NCBI GenBank assembly: GCA_029259995.1
Contig: JAJDEC010000659.1
Span: forward strand, 1 to 9,582
Source: Phycisphaerae bacterium
GTDB taxonomy: Bacteria; Planctomycetota; Phycisphaerae; UBA1845; UTPLA1
Direction: 5' to 3'
Length of the DNA: 9,582 nt
Part shown: piece after piece, positions 1-5,097 of the stretch
Layout: every line of letters begins with the position of its first letter
Position numbering within the stretch: the first letter of the stretch is position 1
Made by a program: the position numbers and the translations under genes
The notes under the pieces: model-generated
What the model saw: the letters and a program-made list of their open reading frames with translations, nothing else
Database searches by the model: none
Told to the model about the DNA's origin: nothing

Positions 1-108
1 GTCCAGTTGTTTCGAGCGCAAAGTGATCTCGGATTGCAATCGCGTTTGCAGGGCTTAACTCTGTTCGCTAGCATGCGTTGCCGCGATTTCGGCGATTTCT
101 CGCCCCCC

Positions 109-133
109 GCAAACCTGCGCAATTTGTGCAAAA
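109..133 (+). repeat. Second, looser GCAAA cluster
   Basis: GCAAA at 109, GCAAT at 119 and GCAAAA at 128 repeat at 10 and 9 bp, about 190 bp before the exact 10-bp array at 316-360. GCAAAGT also occurs at 18-24. This suggests the motif is spread through the first 360 bases in more than one cluster. The cluster is short, so chance cannot be excluded. Confidence 0.45.
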
Positions 134-315
134 TCGGTTTCGCTTGAAATTCTCTTGAATTATTGCCGGTGCCCGCGCGCTGCGGGGACGGGATCGAGAG
201 GTTTCGACGCTTTGTGCGGCCACTGGCGGGTCGAATGTCGCGATCGGGCGTTTTCACGGGTTATCTCTTTTCATTGCAACACGGTGGGCTCGTTTGCGGC
301 GAAAAACGCCAGCGT

Positions 316-360
316 GCAAAGTCTCGCAAAGTGTTGCAAAGTCCCGCAAATTCGTGCAAA
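316..360 (+). repeat. Five GCAAA motifs at exact 10-bp spacing
   Basis: GCAAA occurs at 316, 326, 336, 346 and 356, each followed by five variable bases, so the period is exactly 10 bp. Three of the copies extend to GCAAAGT. Because the period is close to one helical turn, all the A-tracts face one side of the DNA. This would favour intrinsic bending or side-by-side binding of a protein. No gene starts immediately next to it. Its function is unknown. Confidence 0.75.
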
Positions 361-858
361 CGGTGCGGGGTGTTTCGGCTCGTGCTGCGCTTGGGGTTCG
401 GGCGCAGCATGACATGGGTTGGGCTGGCTCAGCGCTTCGGGTTGGGTGGGTGATGGCGTGGAGAGACGCGGGCGGAGGATGGTGGGAGAGCGGCGAATGT
501 CGACCGAGCGCTTGACCCGGGTCATTACGTGGGTCGCAATCCGCCACTCGTGTCCGCGAGAATTCAGGGAAGTTACCTGTGATCGACATCTCGGGACCGA
601 TGCGACGTACGACTAGATCGGAGTCGGTGGACGTAATTAGAGTACGACGCCACTGGATTCTGGAAGTCATCGAACGACACAACTAACATCGCAGTCAATC
701 TGGACGGCATTCCGAACCTGGTACATTCCATTCGGATACTCAAGCCCGAACAGCCAGCATCACTGGCTACCAACACCGTACGTTCTTCGCTCAAACTGGC
801 CACAAGAGCAAATGCGACGCGAGACAAACCGATCCACGACCAAATCCAATCCGGATAG

Positions 859-876
859 GCAATACGCAGGTATTGC
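859..876 (+). promoter_or_regulatory. Perfect inverted repeat upstream of the endonuclease gene
   Basis: GCAATAC (859-865) and GTATTGC (870-876) are exact reverse complements around a 4-base centre, GCAG. The repeat sits about 80 bases before the ATG at 954 and overlaps a TTGCAA sequence (873-878) that could act as a weak -35 element. No good -10 box follows at the right distance. A dimeric repressor site or a small RNA hairpin are both possible. The assignment to regulation is inference. Confidence 0.35.
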
Positions 877-953
877 AATCAGGTTGGCTCAGCGTAAGGA
901 TATGAACATGCGGTAGACCCAATTAGTCGCCGGCTCAAGGTTTGCACTTGACT

Positions 954-1784
954 ATGACGGACTTGCGCGGAAATCGCCGGTGGACTCGTGAAGAAGCGCT
1001 CGCCGCGCTCTCGCTATACTGCCAAGTGCCGTTTGGAAAACTGCACTATCGGAATCCCGACATCATCCGGCTCGCATCAGCAATCGGCAGGACCCCATCT
1101 TCGATCGCACTTAAGCTCGTCAATTTCGCCAGCCTCGATCCAGAGCATCGAAGACGTGGAGTGCATGGCATGTCAAATTGCTCCAGATTAGATTGTGAGA
1201 TTTGGAGTGAATTCTATGGCAAGTGGGAAATACTCGCCGACGCTGGCTATCTTAGGTTCACCTTAGATGCATTTGAAATGAATGATGAAGTGTCGACGGA
1301 GGTAACCGCGACAACGAAACTTCGGCGCGGGCAACAGTTCTTCCGAAACGCTGTAATGGCGGCATACGGATCACGGTGCTGTATCACCGGTATCGAAAGT
1401 GGCGAGTTGATTCGAGCGAGCCATATTGTGCCGTGGGCAAGTAATTCGGATACGCGACTTGATCCAAGTAATGGGCTCTTATTGAACGCGCTTCACGACG
1501 CGGCGTTTGATCGAGGCTTAATATCATTCGACGAAGCCGAAAAGTTACTACTTTCGCCGAAACTGAGGAGTGACATGCCCGCGTCTGAGTATCAGAGATT
1601 CTTCGAACGATATGCCGGGGTAGCGCTAACTTCCCCGGAGCGCTTTGCGCCGAGGGGCGAGTATTTAATTATCATCGACAGAATGTGTTTGTCGCGTAGT
1701 AACCAAATTGTGAGGTCGCGTTCATGGATGATATTTCTATCAGACTGTCACGCAACGATGTTGGACAACTGCTGGAAGGGATAA
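954..1784 (+). CDS. HNH endonuclease (HNH_2-type, restriction-like), late frameshift likely
   Basis: This is a predicted DNA-cutting enzyme of the HNH_2 family, often annotated as a putative restriction endonuclease. ATG 954 is preferred over TTG 942, because the family-like sequence begins at RRWTREEALAALSLYCQVPF (residues 8-27). The N-terminal half carries the helical 'NPDIIRLASAIGRTPSSIALKL..FASLDP' region (residues 34-63). The nuclease core follows: RCCITG (141-146), SHIVPW with H157, DTRLDPSNGLLLNALHD (166-182) with N173, N178 and H181, then FDRGLISFD. In relatives the C-terminus usually reads like EFLxYHRxNVF. Here EYL (236-238) is followed by off-pattern residues, while YHRQNVFVA and a stop (1697-1699) sit in the frame starting at 1670. 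A one-base loss near 1668-1670 would therefore explain the odd tail to 1784. Restored length is about 248 residues. The gene is more AT-rich than the mla genes, which suggests transfer. The HNH call is secure; the substrate and a defence role are inference. Confidence 0.88.
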   Translation: MTDLRGNRRWTREEALAALSLYCQVPFGKLHYRNPDIIRLASAIGRTPSSIALKLVNFASLDPEHRRRGVHGMSNCSRLDCEIWSEFYGKWEILADAGYLRFTLDAFEMNDEVSTEVTATTKLRRGQQFFRNAVMAAYGSRCCITGIESGELIRASHIVPWASNSDTRLDPSNGLLLNALHDAAFDRGLISFDEAEKLLLSPKLRSDMPASEYQRFFERYAGVALTSPERFAPRGEYLIIIDRMCLSRSNQIVRSRSWMIFLSDCHATMLDNCWKG

Positions 1785-2083
1785 ACGTGCTGATCGAACA
1801 ATGGGACGCAACGGCGCATTTTCTTTCGACGGGAGAAATGACTGCCGACGCGTGTATCAGGGAGTCGAGTGATTCTCATGAGGCTGCCTGCATCGCAAAG
1901 CTCTATCGCACCCTATCAGCCCGTGGCACAAGTCATTCGGTCCTTCGACGGCCGTTTCACGCCAGCGCTTCGTGCACGAAACTCAGCGAATCTTCAGGAT
2001 TCGCCTCCGTTTCGCTCCCTCGATCTGACGCGAAATGTCGCGCCGCTGGCCTCGAAGCACTTTCACCACGGGCTGCTATATGA
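1724..2083 (+). CDS. Small acidic hypothetical protein downstream of the HNH nuclease
   Basis: Function unknown. The ATG at 1724 has a good Shine-Dalgarno, GAGG (1712-1715), with an 8-base spacer. It lies 24 bases after the frame-restored stop of the nuclease gene (1699), or overlaps the tail of the unrepaired reading frame. Two-gene co-transcription is likely. The first 60-65 residues (MDDISIRLSRNDVGQLLEG, then EQWDATAHFLSTGE, then SDSHEAACIAKLYRTL) look like a genuine small acidic helical protein. From memory, similar short proteins that end soon after a 'DAHEA..IA..Y' segment are common in this kind of genome. From residue 65 on, the sequence turns Ser/Arg/Ala/Cys-rich and looks like translated non-coding DNA. 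The natural C-terminus may have been lost by a frameshift or insertion near 1915. The start is well supported; the end is doubtful. Confidence 0.6.
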   Translation: MDDISIRLSRNDVGQLLEGINVLIEQWDATAHFLSTGEMTADACIRESSDSHEAACIAKLYRTLSARGTSHSVLRRPFHASASCTKLSESSGFASVSLPRSDAKCRAAGLEALSPRAAI

Positions 2084-2115
2084 TCAAATCAAGTCACAAA
2101 TCCCCGTACGGCAAT

Positions 2116-2133
2116 AGAGCATGTCTATGCTCT
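2116..2133 (+). terminator. Perfect 7-bp hairpin after the small gene
   Basis: AGAGCAT (2116-2122) and ATGCTCT (2127-2133) form a perfect stem around GTCT, 33 bases past the stop at 2083. It has no long T-run after it, so it is a weak candidate terminator for the nuclease/small-gene unit. It could equally be an interspersed hairpin or chance. Confidence 0.3.
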
Positions 2134-2530
2134 TGGAAGTTTCGGACTCGGCAAGAAACACTTGGAACTTCATGCTCGCGGATGCATGACAGGCTACTGT
2201 CCACCTTGTCCGCCGTTGCCTCGGCCGCAACCAGAAACTCTCCATCCCCCTGATCTGCCCGCCCTCATGCGAAACACAATTCAAGCCCAACCCAGGTGAC
2301 GCTACACGCCTTATGGCGTTCGCCTCGTGGCTCATACTTTCCAAAGATTGGGCGCGATCATCACGATCTGATGCGGACGACGAATTGTCCGTTGACGTAG
2401 TCGGCTGATCTCAGCGGCAATATCCAACTCGCTATCGTACCGGTTGCACAGTCATTCATCGTCGTGGCGCGTTGCGCCGCGATCCGACGTTTCGATTCAG
2501 AAGGAATGGGGCGCTCGCGCGGAGGTACAG

Positions 2531-2610
2531 CGATGCGGACCGGCGTTGTCATGGGTCGCAGCGTCCCTCTGCGCCCGCTGCACTGGGTGGCAAGCACCCA
2601 GTGGCACACG
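2531..2610 (+). repeat. 80-bp near-duplication, copy 1
   Basis: This segment matches 2785-2864, offset 254, at about 75 of 80 positions by eye. The copy covers about 50 bases of 'leader' (shared GCGTCCCTCTGCGCCC) plus one full CACTGGGTG/CACCCAGTG hairpin. The shared leader shows that the first two hairpin arrays arose by copying a larger block, not only by local hairpin gain. Confidence 0.8.
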
Positions 2611-2660
2611 TCGGTTCCTGCACAGCGTGCCCAGCACTCAGTGCCACGCTTCCGCTTGAG
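2581..2660 (+). repeat. Hairpin array A: two 40-bp units
   Basis: Unit 1 (2581) has arms CACTGGGTG (2581-2589) and CACCCAGTG (2595-2603), a perfect 9-bp stem with loop GCAAG, followed by a 17-base linker. Unit 2 starts exactly 40 bp later, at 2621, and is degenerate: CACAGCGTG, CCCAG, CACTCAGTG. The repeat resembles hairpins seen scattered between genes in planctomycete genomes (from memory). Role unknown. Confidence 0.85.
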
Positions 2661-2784
2661 CTTTCGGCGATTGGTCAACGTCATCCGGGCCCCTTCCATG
2701 AAGAGACGGTCATTTTACGCCCGTGCCCAAGCGTCAGACAACGCGAATCTCCGGTGATTGCTTGCGCGCTGCGAGGAGACGCAC

Positions 2785-2864
2785 CGATGCGGGCCGGCGT
2801 TGTCGTGGATTGCAGCGTCCCTCTGCGCCCACTGCACTGGGTGGCAAGCACCCAGTGGCACACG
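2785..2864 (+). repeat. 80-bp near-duplication, copy 2
   Basis: Second copy of the leader-plus-hairpin block. It differs from copy 1 at roughly five positions, all in the leader (around 2793, 2805, 2809, 2811 and 2831), while the hairpin unit is identical. The third array, at 3213, lacks this leader. Confidence 0.8.
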
Positions 2865-2977
2865 CCGTTTACCGCACTGGGTGGCAAGCACCCAGTGGCA
2901 CACTGCGCTTCCTGCTCTGGGTGGCAAGCACTTGGTGGCACTCGTCGCTTTCCGCACTGTGTGGCAGGCAAGGGTGT
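2835..2977 (+). repeat. Hairpin array B: four 40-bp units
   Basis: Units start at 2835, 2875, 2915 and 2955, an exact 40-bp period. The first two are perfect (arms CACTGGGTG and CACCCAGTG, loop GCAAG). The third has CTCTGGGTG and CACTTGGTG, and the fourth keeps only its left arm (CACTGTGTG), with the right arm lost. The linkers between units are also related to each other (GCAC..G.CG.TTCC type), so the whole 40-mer is the repeat. The decay increases toward the right end of the array. Confidence 0.88.
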
Positions 2978-2991
2978 CCGGGAATTAGAAC

Positions 2992-3004
2992 GCCCTTTCA
3001 GGGC
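2992..3004 (+). repeat. Small hairpin GCCCT-TTC-AGGGC
   Basis: GCCCT (2992-2996) and AGGGC (3000-3004) pair perfectly around TTC. It lies directly after array B and begins a composite of three nested or adjacent hairpins reaching 3099. It looks like the 'GCCCTTTCAGGGC' interspersed repeat type I recall from planctomycetes (memory-based, not checked). Confidence 0.55.
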
Positions 3005-3027
3005 TAAACACCTGTATCAACCACAGA

Positions 3028-3073
3028 CCCAGGACTGCATTTCGAGCGCGTTGCGGTCTTCGTTTGTCCTGGG
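3028..3073 (+). repeat. Inverted repeat CCCAGGAC / GTCCTGGG
   Basis: CCCAGGAC (3028-3035) and GTCCTGGG (3066-3073) are exact reverse complements separated by 30 bases. The spacing is long for a terminator. It is part of the composite repeat following array B. No neighbouring gene end makes a transcriptional role obvious. Confidence 0.55.
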
Positions 3074-3084
3074 CTCCCGTAGGT

Positions 3085-3099
3085 CACGCTTTCAGCGTG
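3085..3099 (+). repeat. Small hairpin CACGCT-TTC-AGCGTG
   Basis: CACGCT (3085-3090) and AGCGTG (3094-3099) form a perfect 6-bp stem around TTC, preceded by GTAGGT. The 'GTAGGTCACGCTTTCAGCGTG' core resembles a second repeat family that I recall as common between planctomycete genes. It shares the TTC loop with the hairpin at 2992-3004. Confidence 0.55.
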
Positions 3100-3212
3100 C
3101 AGGACGAGTATGAGCGTATTGCGCTTCGATCGAGCGATCGCGTGCCTTACGGCGATTCGAACGATTCCCGGAATTCCGTGATGAACCTTTTTTTTGGGGT
3201 CGAATTTTGGGA

Positions 3213-3316
3213 CAGATACAGGTATGCACCCAGTGGTACGCTTCGCTTCCTGCACTGGGTGGCAAGCACCCAGTGGCACACGTCGGTTCCCGCACTGGGC
3301 GCCAGGCACCTCTTGC
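3213..3316 (+). repeat. Hairpin array C: three 40-bp units
   Basis: Units start at 3213, 3253 and 3293, again exactly 40 bp apart. The first retains only the right arm CACCCAGTG (3227-3235), the middle is perfect (3253-3261 and 3267-3275), and the last is degenerate (CACTGGGCG, CCAGG, CACCTCTTG). Its middle linker is nearly the same as the linker of unit 2581. The array ends about 65 bases before the start codon of the membrane-protein gene, so it may lie in or just upstream of that gene's promoter. Confidence 0.85.
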
Positions 3317-3343
3317 CACGCTCCACACCGGCCGAATCTCGGT

Positions 3344-3349
3344 TAGAAT
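3344..3349 (+). promoter_or_regulatory. Possible -10 box for the membrane-protein gene
   Basis: TAGAAT matches the TATAAT consensus at five of six positions and lies 32 bases before the ATG at 3382, a reasonable distance for a short leader. The only -35-like sequence, TTGCCA (3313-3318), is about 25 bases away, too far for a standard promoter. The assignment is weak. Confidence 0.25.
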
Positions 3350-3381
3350 CCCCTGCTGAACCCAACCAAGGAATCGCACCC

Positions 3382-3795
3382 ATGAAATCGATCGCTCTTA
3401 TCCCGCTCTTCGGAATCCTCCTGCTCATCTACAACGTCCTCATGCTCACGGGCGACGCCAACGCCACGATGGCCAAGCCAATGTTCGACGCCACGCTGAT
3501 CTCCGGGGCGGCGTGGACGATGACTGTCGGGGAACTGATGATCGCCGCCGGTCTGGTCGTTCTGTTCGCCGAGATGTTCAAGGCGACGCGGACGGGGACG
3601 GCGAGCATTCTGGACCATGCCCTGTCGATGGTCGTCTTCGTGGTCTTTGTCGTTGAGTTTCTGGTTGCCAAGGAGGCGGGGAATTCGACGTTTCTGATCC
3701 TGGGGCTGATGTCGCTGGTCGATGTGATTGCGGGGTTCAGCATCACGATCGTCGCGGCGCGGCGGGATCTGGCTGTCGGGGCGGCGGTGCAGTAG
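3382..3795 (+). CDS. Four-helix inner-membrane protein of unknown function
   Basis: 137 residues, with ATG 3382 supported by AAGGA (3368-3372) nine bases upstream. Hydrophobic segments at about residues 4-22, 43-66, 78-96 and 103-125 predict four membrane helices with short loops and a basic AARRD end (125-129), probably cytoplasmic. Polar or charged residues inside or at the edges of helices, E51, E64, D78/H79, E92 and D114, and the motif KATRTGTASILDHALSM (67-83) look conserved. I recall similar four-helix proteins with a 'KATRTGT..I.DH..S' motif in many Gram-negative genomes, but no function is known to me. It stands alone between two gene-free stretches and appears monocistronic. GC-rich codon use matches the mla operon, so it is probably native, unlike the endonuclease gene. 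The gene is well supported; its role is unknown. Confidence 0.88.
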   Translation: MKSIALIPLFGILLLIYNVLMLTGDANATMAKPMFDATLISGAAWTMTVGELMIAAGLVVLFAEMFKATRTGTASILDHALSMVVFVVFVVEFLVAKEAGNSTFLILGLMSLVDVIAGFSITIVAARRDLAVGAAVQ

Positions 3796-3868
3796 TACGA
3801 CGCGACGGAAAGCATGCCGACGTTGATGCATGCGGGCTTGAGCGTTTCCGGGATTGCACGATCCATTC

Positions 3869-3903
3869 AGCCGACGGAATCACATCCACAATTCCCGTCG
3901 GCT
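3869..3903 (+). terminator. Strong hairpin downstream of the membrane-protein gene
   Basis: AGCCGACGG then AAT (3869-3880) pairs with ATT, C, CCGTCGGCT (3891-3903): twelve base pairs with one bulged C (3894) and a 10-base loop. It begins 74 bases after the stop at 3795. No T-run follows, so it may be a factor-dependent terminator, an mRNA-stabilising stem, or another interspersed hairpin. Confidence 0.4.
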
Positions 3904-3953
3904 TGGCACCCGCGTTGGACGCTTGCGAGAATCCGGGAGTTTGACGCGCCGCG

Positions 3954-4020
3954 GCACTGCTCACAGAGCAGTGGCACCCGGGCGGTCAACTCGACATCGG
4001 CACTGTTCACAGCGCAGTGG
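3954..4020 (+). repeat. Two copies of a CACTGCTC-ACA-GAGCAGTG hairpin
   Basis: Copy 1: CACTGCTC (3955-3962), ACA, GAGCAGTG (3966-3973), a perfect 8-bp stem. Copy 2, 46 bases on: CACTGTTC (4001-4008), ACA, GCGCAGTG (4012-4019), same loop, one wobble and one mismatch. Both are preceded by CGG and followed by GGC/GGCC. This family is distinct from the 40-bp unit, although both stems begin with CACTG and end with CAGTG. Confidence 0.7.
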
Positions 4021-4106
4021 CCCCCGGCGTCTTGCGCCCTTGTTGTTTGAATACGCAGATCGTTTCGCCTTTTGGGGGGATCATCGTGGCGCACAACACT
4101 GGATCC

Positions 4107-4131
4107 CTCGATCCCTTGAATCCTCGATCCC
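4107..4131 (+). repeat. Short direct repeat CTCGATCCC
   Basis: CTCGATCCC occurs at 4107-4115 and 4123-4131, 16 bp apart, inside a wider ATCC/CGATCC-rich stretch. It is small and low in complexity. It may be a slippage product and has no assigned role. Confidence 0.45.
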
Positions 4132-4162
4132 CACCTCGCTGCGGCACTGCGCCGGAAAATCG

Positions 4163-4171
4163 TGTATAAAT
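4163..4171 (+). promoter_or_regulatory. Possible extended -10 element for the mla operon
   Basis: TGTATAAAT contains a TATAAA core (4165-4170) in an otherwise GC-rich stretch, about 130 bases before the mlaE start. There is no recognisable -35 hexamer at 16-18 bases upstream. If used, it would give a leader of about 120 bases. The assignment is weak. Confidence 0.3.
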
Positions 4172-4299
4172 CTCGTGCGGACGCCGTTTTAGCGAAGGTC
4201 CCGACGCCGAACAGCCGGCGGCGAACTACGCTATGAAGACGGCGGGCGGGCCGGCACGATTGCGCCGCGACCGCCCGGCATGGAAGCGAAGCGAGACGA

Positions 4300-5088
4300 A
4301 TGCTCCGACGCACGATCGACATCCTGGGCGACTTCTTCATCTTCACGTGGCAGACGATCTACTGGATGTCGCGCGGCGTCTGGCGACGTCGCAACTGGCG
4401 GCTCCTTATTCCGCAGCTCTATGAAGTCGGCTACAAGTCGCTGCCCGTCATTATGATCACGGGCGCGTTCGTCGGCATGGTCATCGCCGTTCAGTCGATC
4501 GAACAGTTTCGCGCCCTCGGCATGGAAGAGCGCATGGGCTCGATCGTGAACCTCTCCGTCGTTCGCGAACTGGGACCCGTTCTGGCCGGCATCATGCTCG
4601 CGGGACGCATCGGCGGCGCCCTGACGGCGGAACTTGGCACGATGAACGTGACGGAACAGATCGACGCGCTGCGCAGCATGGGCGTGAATCCGATTCGATA
4701 TCTGGTCGCACCGCGCGTGCTGGCGTGCTTCATCCTGACGCCGGCGTTGACGCTCTTTGCGGATTTCACGGGCGCGCTGGGCGGCTGGTTTGTTTCCGTC
4801 GTCCTTGAGGGCATCGCGCCCGGGCCCTACTGGGACTACACGAAACAGGCCGTTTCGACGTTTGATTTGTACAGCGGCATCATCAAGAGCTTTTTCTTCG
4901 GTGCCGCGCTCGGCCTCGTGAGTTGCTATTCCGGATTCTTCTGCAAGCCCGGCGCCGAAGGCGTCGGCCGGGCCTGCACGACGGCGTTTGTGACGTCGTT
5001 CATCGTGATCCTCGCGCTGGACTTCATCCTTGCCCAGATTCTCCAGGATATTCAGATCGCATTGTTTGGATTCCAATCGATGCTGTAA
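4300..5088 (+). CDS. mlaE: MlaE-family ABC transporter permease
   Basis: Inner-membrane permease of an Mla/MCE-type ABC transporter that moves phospholipids or other lipids between the inner and outer membrane. The 262 residues are close to the 260 of E. coli MlaE. Signature regions are visible: RELGPVLAGIMLAGRIGG (89-106), AELGTMNVTEQIDALRSMGV (110-129) and YLVAPR (134-139). Several hydrophobic helices are present, including about 48-65, 141-170 and 197-215, with a final one at 231-250. The ATG at 4300 begins LRRTIDILGDF, a usual N-terminal helix for the family. The ribosome binding site is not strong, and upstream starts cannot be ruled out. It is the first gene of the operon, and its stop at 5088 lies 9 bases before the ATPase start. 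The family assignment is firm; the exact lipid is unknown. Confidence 0.95.
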   Translation: MLRRTIDILGDFFIFTWQTIYWMSRGVWRRRNWRLLIPQLYEVGYKSLPVIMITGAFVGMVIAVQSIEQFRALGMEERMGSIVNLSVVRELGPVLAGIMLAGRIGGALTAELGTMNVTEQIDALRSMGVNPIRYLVAPRVLACFILTPALTLFADFTGALGGWFVSVVLEGIAPGPYWDYTKQAVSTFDLYSGIIKSFFFGAALGLVSCYSGFFCKPGAEGVGRACTTAFVTSFIVILALDFILAQILQDIQIALFGFQSML

Positions 5089-5097
5089 GGACGACAC

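Larger units (their letters stand above)
1..953. other. Gene-free stretch upstream of the endonuclease gene
   Basis: No reading frame here has a ribosome binding site, a recognisable domain and a plausible composition together. The short frames at 155-682 overlap one another on both strands and have the Cys/Arg/Ser-rich make-up of translated non-coding DNA. Frame 1 is open from the left edge to a stop at 145-147, but I do not recognise the peptide. A frame with about 70 sense codons runs between about 635 and 858 (it includes LDGIPNLVHSIRILKPEQ) without a normal start. It could be a gene remnant, but I cannot name it. Base composition shifts around 600: GC-rich with GCAAA repeats before it, more AT-rich after it, which continues into the endonuclease gene. 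The junction of native and acquired DNA may lie there (inference). Confidence 0.55.
2084..3381. other. Gene-free repeat island
   Basis: About 1.3 kb between the small gene and the membrane-protein gene, with no supported CDS. The many overlapping frames on both strands come from translated repeats: peptides such as 'LGGKHPVAH' and 'CHWVLATQC' recur in different frames because the same hairpin unit is read repeatedly. What it does hold is three arrays of a 40-bp hairpin unit, an 80-bp near-duplication, and three other small hairpins (2992-3004, 3028-3073, 3085-3099). It also has a palindrome-rich stretch around 3127-3178 and an eight-T run at 3188-3195. In the 1724 frame the sequence stays open after the 2083 stop until 2299 (it includes ARGCMTGYCPPCPPLP). 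I regard that as a possible remnant only. Confidence 0.7.
3796..4299. other. Intergenic region with hairpins and leader of the mla operon
   Basis: About 500 bases with no supported gene; the overlapping frames here have no domain or ribosome binding site. It holds a strong hairpin (3869-3903), two copies of a CACTG...CAGTG hairpin (3955-4019), a short direct repeat (4107-4131) and a possible -10 box (4165-4170). A short ATG frame at 4233-4424 overlaps the mlaE start in another frame and is not believed to be real. Confidence 0.6.

Noticed and set aside
573..878. 101-codon minus-strand frame with hydrophobic N-terminus
   Set aside because: No recognisable family and no clear ribosome binding site. 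The plus strand also has an open stretch here, so neither can be called a gene from sequence alone.
1..953. tRNA or other RNA gene in the gene-free start
   Set aside because: No T-loop GGTTCRA motif with matching acceptor and anticodon stems was found on either strand by eye.
2301..2324. ACGCC-TTAT-GGCGT hairpin
   Set aside because: Only a 5-bp stem that overlaps an alternative GGCG-TT-CGCC pairing. It may be another interspersed repeat, but it is too short to support alone.
2681..2971. Minus-strand frames rich in CHWVLATQC-like peptides
   Set aside because: Reverse-strand translation of the same palindromic repeats. Palindromes give similar peptides on both strands, which mimics conservation.
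2835..2977. CRISPR array (regular repeats about 23 bp with 17-bp spacers)
   Set aside because: The 'spacers' are themselves similar to each other and shorter than CRISPR spacers, the repeats decay strongly, and there is no cas gene in the window. Tandem 40-mers explain it better.
2472..3113. 213-codon open frame on the plus strand across the repeat island
   Set aside because: It only translates the hairpin repeats (LGGKHPVAH recurs), overlaps similar frames on both strands and has no domain or ribosome binding site.
3127..3195. Palindromes (CGATCG-AG-CGATCG, CGGAATTCCG) followed by eight Ts as a terminator
   Set aside because: The stems have little or no loop and sit 9 or more bases before the T-run, and no gene ends just upstream.
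3064..3381. Upstream extension of the four-helix membrane protein in the same frame
   Set aside because: The extension translates array C (RFLHWVASTQWH). The ATG at 3382 has its own Shine-Dalgarno and starts a normal membrane protein.
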